A stretch of DNA of 64,000 nucleotides from Callipepla californica brunnescens (lineage: Eukaryota > Chordata > Aves > Galliformes > Odontophoridae): the NCBI GenBank assembly GCA_023055505.1, contig JALIRH010000002.1, positions 2,899,001-2,963,000 of the forward strand. Direction: 5' to 3'. A model generated the notes under the pieces. The model worked only from the letters and a program-made list of their open reading frames with translations. It was not told where the DNA came from and searched no databases. This document shows positions 1 through 11,005 of the stretch, in pieces. A program made the translations under genes and the position numbers. The first letter of the stretch is position 1. Each line of letters starts with the position of its first letter.

Positions 1-534
1 GCCCTATTTAGGGAGAACAAGATCTCCACAGAAAATGAATGCTCTCCAAACTTATAAGTGTCAAGTGCTTGAATCTGAATACAAGAAATATGATATGTAA
101 AGTGTATGCATGCTGCTCTGCATGCATATATAGGTACATTCAAGTGTACACTTACTCATGACTTAGTGGTTCATGAAGCCTACATCTTTAGGGCCATCTT
201 TTATGATGGTCAAAGCAACTCAAATCTGCACCTCCTACTCCCCTGGAGATAAGCACAGACTATTCCTGAGCACACAGCTGGGCTGCTTTGTTCATGTGGT
301 ATTGTACAAGGGCCCAGAGCTCTCTCAGTTCCTCTGATATCCTTCCTTCCCTCTCCCTTGAATCCAGGGCAAACAGCTACTGAAGCTGGGAGAAGTCAGG
401 ACGCATGCTCCCTGGTGCAGGTAATAAGTCTTTCTAGGGATGCAGGATTCATGCCTCCAGCATCCCCATATCCAAGTGATCTACACGTAGGTTCAACGTA
501 CTTTCTTCTGTTATTTTATCTAAAACAATCCAAA
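1..534. other. Unique non-coding sequence
   Basis: No gene or recognised repeat was found. The stretch is AT-rich and holds a perfect 9-bp inverted repeat (105-113 with 120-128, loop of six bases) followed by an alternating TA stretch. The short open frames have no recognisable domain. Confidence 0.6.
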
Positions 535-1316
535 CAGGCTCAAGCAGCGGACCTAGAAGAAACTCATGAAGTTCAATAAAGTCAAATATAAGGTCTTGCA
601 CCTGAATCATGGCAAGCTCCACTAGCAGTACAAGATGGGGGATGTAAAGATGGAGGACAGCCCTGCCAAAAATGACCTGGGGGTACTGGCAGATGGTGTG
701 AGCCAGAAATGTACTCTCACAGTCCATAAAACCAACTGTATCCTGGGCTGCATCAAAAGAAGCATGGCCAGCAGGGTGAGGGAGGTGATCTTGCCCCTCT
801 ACTCTGAGTTAGTGAGGCCTCACCTGGAGTACTGTGTCCAGATATGCAGCCTCCAGTACAGGAGAGACATGGACCTGTTGTGTATCCAGAGCAGGGCTAC
901 AAAAATGATCCAAGAAATGAAGCACCTTCCCTCTGAGGACAGACTGAGAAAGCTGGGGTTGTTCAGCCTGGAGAAGTGAAGGCTGCAGGGAGACCTGAGA
1001 GAGGCCTTTCGATATCTGAAGGGTACCTGTAAGGAGGAAGAGGACAGACTCTTTGTCAAGGTCTGTTGTGATAGGAGAAGGGGAAATGGTTTCAAACTAA
1101 AAGAGGAGAGATTGGATATAAGGAAAAGTTTTTTTTACAATAAGGATGATGAAGCACTGGAAGTGGTTGCCTAGGGAGGTGGTGGTTGCCACATTCTGGA
1201 AACATCCAAGGTCAGGTTTCAGCACCCTGATATAGTCGTAGGTGTCCCTGTTCACTGCAGGGGAGTTGGAGTAGACGGCCTCTACAGGTCCCTTCCAACT
1301 CAAACGATTCTATCAA
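535..1316 (+). mobile_element. CR1 LINE, 5'-truncated 3' portion
   Basis: The segment runs from the late reverse-transcriptase region ('ttcaataaagtcaaatata', equivalent to FNKAKCK) through the C-terminal part of ORF2. It ends in the CR1 3' end ('ggtcccttccaactcaaacg') near 1316. A 114-residue open remnant at 635-979 keeps the CR1 C-terminal signatures ([45 protein letters not shown]). Substitutions and stops show an old, inactive copy. The left edge is approximate. Confidence 0.9.
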
Positions 1317-4185
1317 TCCTATGCCTTCATCATGAAAACTCATCTCCAGTTCATCTTCACTCCTCTCCCTTCCCCACTCCTCCCCTTCACTCTGAAGACA
1401 TCCTTTGACCAAAACAAGCTGCAGAGGCTAGGAAAGACACTGACGTCAATGTAAAAGTAAACCCAAGAGGTCTGGTTCCTGTATTGCTGTGCTGGGCTGA
1501 GCACTGGAGAGCGAGTGCGCTCTCGCTCGGTCGAGGAATCCAGGAGCAGGCTCTGGGATCAGCAGCTGAGCTTTCTCATCCAAGCTATGTGAGTACCAGC
1601 GGGAACGTGCAGAGAGGGGGAGAGGGAGGGAGATTTACCAGCTGCCGCTCAGGAAGGCAGCGTGCTACAGTCCTGTCTGGACTGCGAGTTTGGAGGCATA
1701 CGGATTGGGATGGGAGCTCTGGCAAGCTGGGTTGAGAGCAAAGCACGTGGGTTTGGGTGCAAGTGGGAACAGGATGAGGAGCATCTCCTGGGGAGCACCT
1801 CTTGCACCATAGTGCTGCATTTCATCAAGAGAGATGGTGCTTCTCCTCATTGAACTGGTCTATTTGGATGCCAGATTTGTACTGTTGTGAGAATGCACAC
1901 TTTATATGCATAAAGCAGGCTGCACACAAAACTGTCTGAGTGATTCCATATGAACAGTTGAGTATTTTTGGTGTAACTCCATATCCTGACTACCTCTATC
2001 AAGTCCAGCAACATATGCACATACATGTCTCAGGTGTCCCTGCATAGAGATGCAGAGCTAGAAACAATGCCTTTACACTCAGGCCATGAAAAAGTGCTCT
2101 GAAAGGGCTCAAAATTATTTATGATTCAGTTTCAGGAAGCAGAAAAAATTCACCATGGAAATGGTATAGAAAGCTCCCTTACTTTGGGTTCTCTTGAATG
2201 GGGGATGTGGCTGGTGGGGGAGATGGATGAATGGTTGGCAAGCACAGCTGGCCATGACATGTCAGGCTGCAGTGTATCATGAAGAGAGCATCTCCTGTCA
2301 TTTACACAAAGTGCAGTCAGAGGCAGTGTGATGAATTAGAAATGCAGCTCTCTGGACTCATTTCAGCTGTGTTTTGGTAACATGAGGCGCCTTCTCTTCT
2401 GACATTTCTCACGTGCCAGAACCGATTTCTCTTCTTCAGCAAAAAGCCATCCCTTTTCCTGATATGGCAGCTTCTTCAGCACAGCTGAAACTTCCCCATT
2501 CAGAAGTAAAAGGCAGTGGGCACGCAAGTTTAATCCCTATTAATTATGCCTGACAGCCTCAATTGAAAACTACTGGTGCGAATGCCTCTGTCACCCATGA
2601 TTAGGTGCAAAGGCTGCATCTCAGCTCATGATGCAAACTCTTTCCTGAGACAGCAGAAAACTGGAGAGCCACAGAATAGAGGAGGCAGAGATGCCCACCA
2701 TCTACATCACACAGCATCCACAGGCATGAGGGAGGGACTGCCTTGGGTAGGAGCCTCTTTACTAGGAAAGATGCTCTTCTATCTCCGTTGCATGCATCTG
2801 ACAACACTCAAATGGGAAAGAAAATTCTATTTTTCCCCCTCTCTTCTTACAAGGATATGTGGCCAGTTAATGTATTAATTAATTAGTAATTTCAGCACAT
2901 CAACTCCATTTAAGCTTCCTTTGCCATCTCCACAGTGTGTTGAGATGAAAAAAAAACAAAAAACAACAGAGCCATCTCTGTTCTACGAGCCCCTACGAGC
3001 ACCCTACAAGTCTTCCTTCCCCCGTTTTGAAGAAGGAGGCAAAAGACAAGGAAGGAATTGTACATGAAACAACTCTCGTGGCACGTTCTCCTGCAGGCAG
3101 CAGAGTGGGGGAGGCTGCTGAGCAGAGCAATAAATCCCACCCCGTGCACATACAGTGTTTTCGTGGTTCCACTCCTTGCTATGTACAGGAGGCTGTGCCC
3201 TGGAAATAATGCAATTCCTGCAGAGCTGTCCTCCTGCTATATGCTCCTTCATGGGGAAAGATAGAATCCTGCACTCCAGCCTGTCAGAAGGGACTTTGGC
3301 TATCTGTATTTTAATGAGCTGGAGACACATTAACAGGGATTTTCACCGGGCAGGTGCTCAGCACATTTGGAGAAACCTCACCCTTTAAAGGAGACGTGAG
3401 TCCCTGCTTCTAGAAATGAAGACAACTTCCCAAGCTCTTGTTAAAGCAGGAGTTAAAACTCCCTAATTGAGCATCACAGACACACAGAACACATGTTGCT
3501 TGGACTTTCCTTTATGCCATGAGCTGTCAGAGGAGGTTTATATACATGCCCAGTTGTTAGGTTTAAGAGGAGGTGAAACCATTTATTAACTCAATGTACA
3601 TTTCAGTGAATGTCCTTTAACATCTAAGGCAAAGTCTATAGACCCTCCTGAGGAACAGCTGCTGCTTCTTAGCAAGCCTTCTTGTAAATACTTTAAGGAT
3701 CTTGCCACCTCTTCTCGCTTTCACATTCACCTCCCCCTCTGTTTTTTCACACCTGTGTTTTAATTTATAGCATTTAGCTCTAACCAACCAAGGATACCTG
3801 TGAGAAAATCCTATTCACTGCTTAGTAGAGAAATTCTTCCCTTCCAGTAAGTCACAGTAGAGTCCAGCCAAGATTGATCAAACCTAGAGGTGGAAGAAAT
3901 CGGATTGACATGAAAGGTGAATCATGGAAACTGAAAGTTGAAGCTGTGGGTCAGATGGAGTTGGCTGATCTTATCTGTGACACCCAAAGAAAAGATGTAA
4001 GCTGTTGGGATGGCACTAACCTGTCACTGCTGTTCAGTTTCAGCTGGATATTCACTGAGATTGATGTGCCATTAGTATATAGACAGAGAGGAACTGGATT
4101 TTTTTTTATTGCTTCTTACACATAATCCATAAAAGATGTGCAACTCATCTATCAAAGTCTCAAAAATATCAGCAGAGCCATTATC
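1317..4185. other. Unique non-coding sequence with a candidate promoter-like patch
   Basis: No coding gene was recognised. The notable part is 1441-1595: a perfect CRE palindrome, a local CpG cluster and a good splice-donor match (separate entry). The rest is ordinary AT-rich DNA with an A-rich tract near 2947-2965. Open frames of 60-108 codons occur on both strands, overlap one another and lack family motifs. Confidence 0.55.
1441..1595 (+). promoter_or_regulatory. Candidate promoter / first exon: CRE, CpG cluster, splice donor
   Basis: TGACGTCA, the full palindromic cyclic-AMP response element, is at 1441-1448. About 60 bases later a cluster of five CpGs occurs in roughly 26 bases (near 1511-1536), with two overlapping 7-bp inverted repeats (GAGAGCG/CGCTCTC). 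A strong donor match, AT|GTGAGT, follows at about 1588-1595. CpGs are otherwise rare here, so the combination suggests a possible non-coding first exon. That is inference. No TATA box is evident. A chance CRE is possible. Confidence 0.25.
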
Positions 4186-5788
4186 ACACAACAGAAAGAG
4201 ACCTGCTCCTCCATCTGAACTGCCACAAGTCCATGGGGCCAGATGGGATCCACCCAAGGGTGCTGAGGGAGCTGGCAGAGGTGATTGCCAAGCCGCTTTC
4301 TGCCATCTATCAGCATTCCTGGTCATCTGGAGAGGTCCCGCAAGATTGGAGGCTTGCCGATGTGACTCCCATCTACAAGAAAGGCCGTAAGGAAGATCCG
4401 GGGAACTACAGGCCTGTCAGCCTGACCTCGGTATCAGGGAAAGTTATGGAGCAATTGATCTTGAGGGAGATCACACGGCACGTGCATGGCAATCAGGGGA
4501 TCAGACCCAGCCAGCACGGGTTCACAAAGGGCAGGTCGTGCTTGTCCAACCTCATCTCCTTCTACGACTGGGTGACCAGACTGGTAGATGAGGGAAAGGC
4601 TGTTGATGTAGTCTACCTGGACTTCAGCAAAGCCTTTGACACGGTCTCCCACAGTATTCTCCTGCAGAAGCTGGCAGCCCATGGTGTGGACAGGTTCACT
4701 CTTCTCTGGGTTGAGAATTGGCTCGAGGGCCGTGCCCAGCGGGTAGTGGTTAATGGAGTCAAGTCCAGCTGGCGTCCTGTCACGAGTGGTGTCCCCCAAG
4801 GGTCGGTATTGGGGCCCGTCTTGTTTAATATCTTTATTGATGACCTGGATGAGGGGATTGAGTGTACCCTCAGTAAGTTTGCGGATGACACCAAGTTGGG
4901 AGGATGTGTTGATCTGCCTGAGGGTAGGGAGGCCCTTCAGCGGGATCTGGATAGGCTGGACAGTTGGGCTGAGGTCAATGGGATGAGGTTCAATAAGGCC
5001 AAGTGCCGGGTCCTGCACTTTGGCCACAATAACCCCATGCAATGCTATAGGCTTGGGGCAGAATGGCTTGAGGAGTGTATAGAGGAAAAGGACCTGGGGG
5101 TGTTGGTTGATGCTCGGCTCAGCATGAGCCGGCAGTGTGCCCAGGTGGCCAAGAAGGCCAATGGCATCCTGGCCTGTATTAGGAATAGTGTGGCCAGCAG
5201 GAGCAGGGAGGTGATCATCCCCCTGTACTCAGCTCTGGTGCGGCCGCACCTCGAGTACTGTGTTCAGTTTTGGGCCCCTCACTACAAGAGAGACATCGAG
5301 GCCCTGGAGCGTGTTCAGAGAAGGGCAACAAAACTGGTGAGGGGTCTGGAGCACAGGTCTTACGAGGAGCGGCTGAAGGAGCTGGGATTGTTTAGTTTGG
5401 GGAAAAGGAGGCTCAGAGGAGACCTCATTGCACTCTACCACTTCCTGAAGGGAGGCTGTGGTAAGGAGGGGGTCGGCCTCTTCTCCCAGGTAACTAATGA
5501 CAGGACGAGAGGGAATGGCCACAAGTTGTGCCGGGGAAGATTTAGATTAGACTTGAGGAAAAATTTTTTCTCTGAGAGAGTGGTCCGGCACTGGAATGGC
5601 CTGCCTAGGGAGGTGGTTGAGGCACCGTCCCTAGCGCTGTTCAAGAAGCATTTAGATGAGGTGCTGAGGGATTTGATTTAGTAGCTTGGTGGGTAGGGAT
5701 GGTGGTGTGAGGAAGGTTGGACTAGATGATCTTGTAGGTCCTTTCCAACCTAATGTATCTATGAATCTATGAATCTATGAATCTATGA
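4186..5788 (+). mobile_element. Young CR1 LINE, copy 1 (5'-truncated, near-intact ORF2 C-terminal two thirds)
   Basis: A recently inserted CR1 lacking its 5' UTR, ORF1 and the endonuclease part of ORF2. The ORF2 frame is recognisable from about 4197 ([12 protein letters not shown] just before the ATG at 4233) and stays open to the stop at 5679-5681. The 3' untranslated part ends in the block 'gatgatcttgtaggtc..tttccaacc' and an AATCTATG octamer tail at about 5755-5788. It matches the copy at 54764-56317, with four substitutions seen by eye over about 1,555 bases (4724, 5540, 5650, 5680). It starts about 30-40 bases further 5' in the element than that copy, so the two were truncated at different points. 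No target-site duplication was found, as is usual for CR1. Confidence 0.95.
4233..5681 (+). pseudogene. CR1 ORF2 fragment: reverse transcriptase plus C-terminal region, copy 1
   Basis: This 482-residue open frame is the reverse-transcriptase and C-terminal part of CR1 ORF2, the polyprotein that copies LINE RNA into DNA at a nicked target. Visible motifs are [12 protein letters not shown] (59-70), HGFTKGRSC (95-103), catalytic motif [14 protein letters not shown] (128-140, Asp130), [20 protein letters not shown] (185-204) and the catalytic FADD box (216-219, Asp218 and Asp219). The C-terminal part carries the CR1 signature [21 protein letters not shown]. The N-terminal endonuclease is absent, so autonomous mobilisation is impossible. 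The ATG at 4233 is an internal methionine, not the native start. The frame stops one codon earlier than in copy 2 because TGG became TAG at 5680. There is no sign of a host role. Confidence 0.93.
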
Positions 5789-5874
5789 CTTCTGCATCAG
5801 TACAAAAAAATTTGCTAGCAAATGTCCCCTTTTCTTCACAGCTCCAGTCACCTGATTTATAAATATCTGACATT

Positions 5875-5888
5875 AAAAAAAAAAAAAA
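5875..5888. repeat. A14 homopolymer
   Basis: Fourteen consecutive A in AT-rich sequence just 3' of the young CR1. It is not linked to a recognisable SINE or retropseudogene. Confidence 0.9.
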
Positions 5889-6004
5889 TGGGGCTCTATA
5901 AAATGCCCCTAAAGCTAACAAAGGTGGAGTATGGCTCCTGTTGACAGCACCCCATGTGCTGACGTTGTCAGTTCTGTGGTGGGCATGGAGGGAAACTGTC
6001 ACCA

Positions 6005-6052
6005 GTTGGACTGGATGATCTTAGAGCTTTTTTTCAACCTTTATGATTCTCT
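6005..6052 (+). mobile_element. CR1 LINE 3' end remnant
   Basis: 'ggactggatgatcttagag', then 'tcaacctttatgattct', is the conserved CR1 3' terminus. Only the last 50 bases or so can be recognised. Confidence 0.75.
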
Positions 6053-6221
6053 CTGGGATGCCCGAAGAGATGGATTAGGATCTCTTTCAAGGGTTGCCCC
6101 ATAAAGAAGCTGTCACAAGTAGGCTTTAGCCTTGTGGGTGAGGATGAGGATGCTGTGAGGGTTTTCTGAAGTTCTCTGATTCATCCAGAGCATCTACAAA
6201 TACCTCTATCGTGTTCACAGA

Positions 6222-6310
6222 ACCCTAGAATCACAGAATTATTAAGGCTGTAGAAGAAATGTAAGATCACATTGCCCAATCATCAATTCAACACCACCAT
6301 GACCCAGGTA
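6222..6310 (-). mobile_element. CR1 LINE 3' end remnant
   Basis: The reverse strand reads as the CR1 3' end. On + it begins 'ctagaatcacagaattatt', followed by 'aaggctgtagaag' and 'aagatcacattgcccaatc'. It lies about 170 bases from, and 3'-to-3' with, the + strand remnant at 6005-6052. Confidence 0.8.
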
Positions 6311-6896
6311 GGCATTAGCAAGGTGAAACAGCACAGAGCTCTGAGCATGCAGATCCATAAAGAGAACACAGCAAGTGTTTGGAGCCCATCATGGTCCTTT
6401 CAGAACAATGATCCCAGAAGGATAGATGTACCAAAATGGGCACCTGGGCACAGGAGGAGGGGACACCAAGGTCCTCATCAGGCAGGATGTAGAGGGAAAT
6501 CTGGGTGGTCACACTCAGCTGCAATCCCTCAGCTGGCAGGCTGTCACATTTTGCCTTGGTAGAATATGCCAAGCAATACATCTACAGGAAAAATCCAGCC
6601 TGTCAAGGCATGTTACACTGTCTTCAGCAACCAGTTATGTGGATAAATTGATTGTGATTAGAGTGATGAAGCAGCACAGCAAACAAGCTATCAGGAACAA
6701 GGCAGCCCATTCTTCACACAGCAGGCTCAAGGCTTCCCACAGCTTTGATAAAATGTACAGAAAATCATCTCCAGGCTGCACTGGTGTTAGAGACAGACTT
6801 ATGAGAGCTGAAGGAAGCTGGAAAGGGACAGATTTCTAATAGGCTGGTAACTCCACATCTGTGCAGGGCAAGCTGGGCAGATACTTGTAAGGCTGG
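6311..6896. other. Unique non-coding sequence
   Basis: No recognised repeat or gene. An open frame of 137 codons at 6426-6839 has no signal peptide, domain or family resemblance and is probably chance. Confidence 0.5.
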
Positions 6897-7095
6897 GTCA
6901 TAGAATCTTCATCATAGAATAGCTTAGGTTGGAAAGAACATTAAAGATCACCCACTTCCAATCCCCCTGATGTGGGCAGGATTAACAACCACCAGATCAG
7001 GCTGTCCAGAGCCAGATTCAACCTGGCCTTGAATACCTTTAGGGATAGGGGTATTTACAGCTTCTCTGGGTCGTGGTGGAAGGTTGTACAGGGCA
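6897..7095 (-). mobile_element. CR1 LINE 3' fragment
   Basis: Antisense CR1: 'catagaatagcttaggttgg' followed by the AAAGATCACC block, then 'caggctgtccagagcc' and 'caacctggccttgaatacct'. These are the subfamily-typical 3' UTR and ORF2 C-terminal end. The sequence is diverged and short. Confidence 0.88.
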
Positions 7096-7199
7096 GCTTG
7101 ACATAAAACAAGATTGCACAAAGAAACGTGCTGTCCCCAAGATACTCCTTCTCCCACCACCCACAGATAAGTTCAGCATTGCTTGAAGAGAACCACAGG

Positions 7200-7275
7200 A
7201 TCATCGAATCACAGAACCACAGAATATCCCAAGTTGGAAGGGACCCCATCATCGTCTTCAACTCCAAGAAGTGAG
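7200..7275 (-). mobile_element. CR1 LINE 3' end remnant
   Basis: 'aatcacagaaccacagaat', then 'cccaagttggaagggacccc', is an antisense CR1 tail. It is separate from the previous fragment, with its own octamer tail. Confidence 0.85.
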
Positions 7276-8015
7276 TAGGCTTTGCATGTCACAGCCACAC
7301 AGATTCAGGTCACCCAGTTGTCAGATCCTGCTGTCATGTGAAGGAAATGCAGAGCTCACTCTTACCAGCAGCTACCTCAGAGGATGCCCAGGACCAAAAT
7401 AGCAAGGAGCAGACATCAGGAGCCACTCACTGTTGGGACAGGGAGAGGATGGATAGCATTGCTACCTCTGGCTCCTGCTAGACCAGTGCTGTCTCATACC
7501 AGGGCTGCTTGCCTCCCACTCACTGCAGTATTAAATTCACCCAAAGAACCAGAGCTACTAGGACACCAGCAGCAATAAATCCCAACTGTATGATTCCTTG
7601 TGAGATGCTTACCTAGGAAAGTGCATTATTATTTTACACATCCTGATTTATTAATATACTCAAGATGGCTTGAGCCACTAGTTCTTGCCCAAGGGAGCTC
7701 TGCTCCAGGACTCAGCATCTTTACTCGCAGTGTTGGGACTGATATATGGCTGGCTGTGATCAGATGGCATATCTAAAAATACAGAGCCTGCAGTTTATTT
7801 TTCTTGGAAACTGGAAAGACACCCAAAGAAGCAGAGCCCAGTTTAGCAACCAAAGTAGGCTGGATTTTTTGCTTTAAAGGACCCAGTGGAATTTGCCCAA
7901 AGGAAGGTAGATTGTATTACAGCCGTGGGATTAACTTGTGCCTCCAGTGCTGTGAGATGGACTTAGACTTCTGCTGTCCTCTAAGAAATGCTGCCCTAGG
8001 AGACACAAGCAGTAG
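7276..8015. other. Unique non-coding sequence
   Basis: No gene or known repeat was recognised. Frames at 7384-7578 and 7804-8055 are short and featureless, and the latter runs into the next CR1. Confidence 0.5.
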
Positions 8016-8330
8016 TAGTCATAGAATCATGGAATCATCAGATTGTAATATATGAGGCTGAGGATGCCCTCAATCCCATCATCTATGTCATGGATAAAGA
8101 TGTTAAAGAGTACTGATCCCAAGACAGACATCTGGGGGACACCACTTGTGACTGGCCTCCACTAGGGCACAGAGTGCCCTCTGGCTGAGACAGTCCAACC
8201 AATTCTTTATACACCAAGTTGTCCACTCTTCAAATCCACATCTCCCCAATAAAGGGATAAGGATGTGGTGTGAGATCAGGTCAAAGGTACATCACCTTGC
8301 ATGAGCCCAGGTAGATGACATCGGTTGCAC
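8016..8330 (-). mobile_element. CR1 LINE, reverse-transcriptase segment fused to 3' tail
   Basis: The reverse strand encodes decayed CR1 reverse transcriptase: about 8090-8140 corresponds to [19 protein letters not shown], and about 8290-8325 to the motif A region (VIYLG). The left end, 'catagaatcatggaatcatc', is a CR1 3' tail. The ORF2 C-terminus and 3' UTR between them are missing, so the copy has a large internal deletion. Stops and frameshifts are abundant. Confidence 0.85.
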
Positions 8331-8985
8331 CTTGACCCAAGGAGATCTTGGACAGCAGGATCAGGGACAGTCATTGAGTACACATCTGTATTAATGAAGA
8401 ATTGTGAGATAAATGTTATCTCACATTGCTCCCAGGGGAGCTGCCTCTGACATCTCCAGACTTTCTATCACCTTCAGTCACCTCCTCCCTAGACTAAACA
8501 TTGCTGCTAGTCTTTCCTGGTAGGCTGTGTTTGCTGGAGCTTGGGTCATTCCCACTGCTTTGGTTCGGACCTTTTCCAAGGCATGCCCCTTTTATTAGCC
8601 CATTTATCACTATTTATTATATCTAACATTACTTTCTAGAATAAAATCCCTCCAGATGATGTGAAGGGCCACGGTGCATGGGTGCCAAATGGCACTGTGC
8701 AGCACCATCTGAAACAAAGTCAGAAGCTACAAGTAACAAGATGAATGTATGGAGATAATTTATTCTTTTTTTTTCCTTTCTTTTTCTCCTGATAAAAATT
8801 TGCTTTTAAGCCAAAAATACAAACTGGATGAGAGCCTCAGTTGTCCATTACCCTTACTTTAATGTGTTGAAGACCTCCTTGTTAACTGCTTCCATCTGTA
8901 TCCTTGTCCTAAGCAGATAAAATATGCCCCACGATTTCCAATGGATTCAAGTTTACAGCAATCCCCTATGCCCTCTGTAAGAGAT
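8331..8985. other. Unique non-coding sequence
   Basis: AT-rich, with pyrimidine-rich runs near 8764-8790. No gene was recognised. Confidence 0.5.
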
Positions 8986-9785
8986 GACAACAGGCTGGGA
9001 GGAAGTGTCTATCTGCCCAGGGGTAGGAGGGCCCTGCAGAGGGATCTGGACAGGCTGGTCAATGGTCTGAGGCCAACTGTTTAAGCTTCAACAAGCCCAA
9101 GTGACGGGTCCTGCACTTCATTCACAACAACCCCTCTCATTTCTACAGGCTTGTAGCAGAGTGGCTGAAAGGCTGTGTAGAGGAAAAGGATCTGGGAGTG
9201 TTGGTTGACAAAAAGATTAATATCAGCCAGCAGTGTGCCCAGGTGGCCAAGAAGGCCAATGGCATCCTGGCCTGTATCAGAAGCAGTGCAGCCAGCAGGG
9301 GTAAGGAGGTGATCATCCCTCTGTACTCCACACCACTGAGGCTGCACCTCAAGTGTTCATTTTGGGCCCCTCATTACAAGAAAGACATTAAGGCTCTGGA
9401 GTGTGTCCAGAGAAGGGCAATGAAGATGATGAGGATGAAGGATTGTTTAGTCTGGAGAAGAGGAGGTTCAGGGGATACTTTATCACTGATAAATCCCTGA
9501 AAGGAGTTTATAGTGAGGGGAGGTTGGCCTCTTTTCCCAGGTAACAGTGATAGGAAGAGAGGAAATGACCTTAAGTTGCACCAGGGGAAGTTCAGGTTGG
9601 AAAAAATTTATTTTCAGAAAGAGTGCTGATGCATTGGAACAGGCTGCCTGGGGAAGAGGTGGAGTCAACTATCCCTCAAGGTTTTCAAGAAATTTGTAGA
9701 TGTGGTACTGAGTGATGTGGTTTAGTGGGTCAGTTGGAGTAGATGATCTTAGGGGTCTTTTCCAACCTTAATGATTTTAAGAAAC
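8986..9785 (+). mobile_element. CR1 LINE, 5'-truncated 3' portion
   Basis: Starts in the post-FADD region ('gatgacaacaggctgggagg') and runs to the 3' end ('tttccaaccttaatgattt'). A 100-codon remnant at 9198-9500 keeps [19 protein letters not shown] and EVIIPLYS. The copy carries several small deletions and is old, though closer to the young subfamily than most others here. Confidence 0.92.
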
Positions 9786-10823
9786 CCTATAGCAATCGTA
9801 CATTAAAACTCACTACCTACAGTGCCAGATGGACTGTGCTGCCTACCCATGTGTCTTCAAGAGAAAAGTGATGACTCTGGCACTGCAGCTTCCTGTAAGA
9901 AGTCCCTTTAAATCACATTTGATTCCCTTCTTCACTTCCTGGATATTTCTCAGGGAAAGAACATTTCTGCACTTCACGCTCAGGGGGACTGCTTCAACAA
10001 TAGAGAAACAAGAGGAAAAGTGGCTTTGTCTCTGCTGAGGCTCTCACACAGAGCTCTCCCTAGGAGCAGGACTTGCCTGGAGGGTGGAACCTGTAATTCC
10101 AAACAGCTGAAAACACAAAGGAAAACACCCCTTGCAAAATAACAAAAATCAGAAAATGTATTAGCTTCTTCCAGAGGCAGCAGTTTTAAGAATCACTTGT
10201 AACCAGGCAGCAGCAGCAGGGTTGTTTTTTGCTTTTCTTTTTTTTTCTGTTGGTTTTCTTTTTTCCAAATGGGACCCTTTCCTTTCTTTGTGTTTCTATA
10301 GAGTTTTTCATCACCATGGAATTTCCTACGATAATCTGCCAGATTTATGCTGCCCTGTTCCAGATCAGAGCATCGCTGAGCTCTGTGTACATCTAACAAA
10401 AGCCAACCCGGCTCTGAGCCTTCACAATCTCTACAAACCAGGCAAACAAAGGGGATGAGAGAGGAGGATTAGCATGTTCAGTTTGCAGAGAGAGAGCAGG
10501 GAGGCTATGTGATTTTCCCTAAAGCCATCTGAGGGGCACAGAGCCAAAAAGCAGATTTTCTAAGTTATAGGCATCCTTCCTCATGGTTGCTGTGACTCTG
10601 TATGGAACCAGGGCACAGGTAAGGCTACATCTTGCTTGTATGGCAAAGAATCCCAACGTTGAACAGATAGTCCTGGAAGCATCTCACTGCTCTTTGCCAG
10701 GTCTGCTAAATCAGAGCAGGTGGAGGTAGCAGATTGGTCCCCTAAGGTCCCTGTTGCCTGCTTGCTATGTGTCTGTGAATGTCCTTTCTGTCCTCAGTAC
10801 CCCACTTCTACAGCCTCACCTTG
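9786..10823. other. Unique non-coding sequence
   Basis: No gene was recognised. A T-rich stretch lies at 10225-10265. The open frames are short and without motifs. Confidence 0.5.
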
Positions 10824-11005
10824 TGCTCACAAAATCACAGAATCACAGTATGGCTGAGGTTGGAAGGGAACCCTAGGTCCATGTGATCCAAGCCCTGCTC
10901 AAGTAGGGTGCCCAGGACCACAACCAGGTAGCTTTTGGGGATCTCCAAGGATGCAGACCCCACAGCTTCTCTCAGTAACCCATTCCTGTGTACAGTTTAA
11001 GGTTT
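10824..11005 (-). mobile_element. CR1 LINE 3' fragment (divergent subfamily)
   Basis: 'tcacagaatcacagtatgg' then 'ctgaggttggaaggga', followed by 'ctgctcaagtagggtgccca' and 'cttttggggatctccaagga'. This is the antisense 3' part of a CR1 subfamily with a 'TTGAATATCTCCAAGGA'-like segment, distinct from the younger copies. Confidence 0.85.

Noticed and set aside
4434..5042. 202-codon minus-strand open frame, repeated at 54968-55576
   Set aside because: It is the antisense shadow of the CR1 reverse transcriptase. It is present in both copies only because the copies are near-identical.
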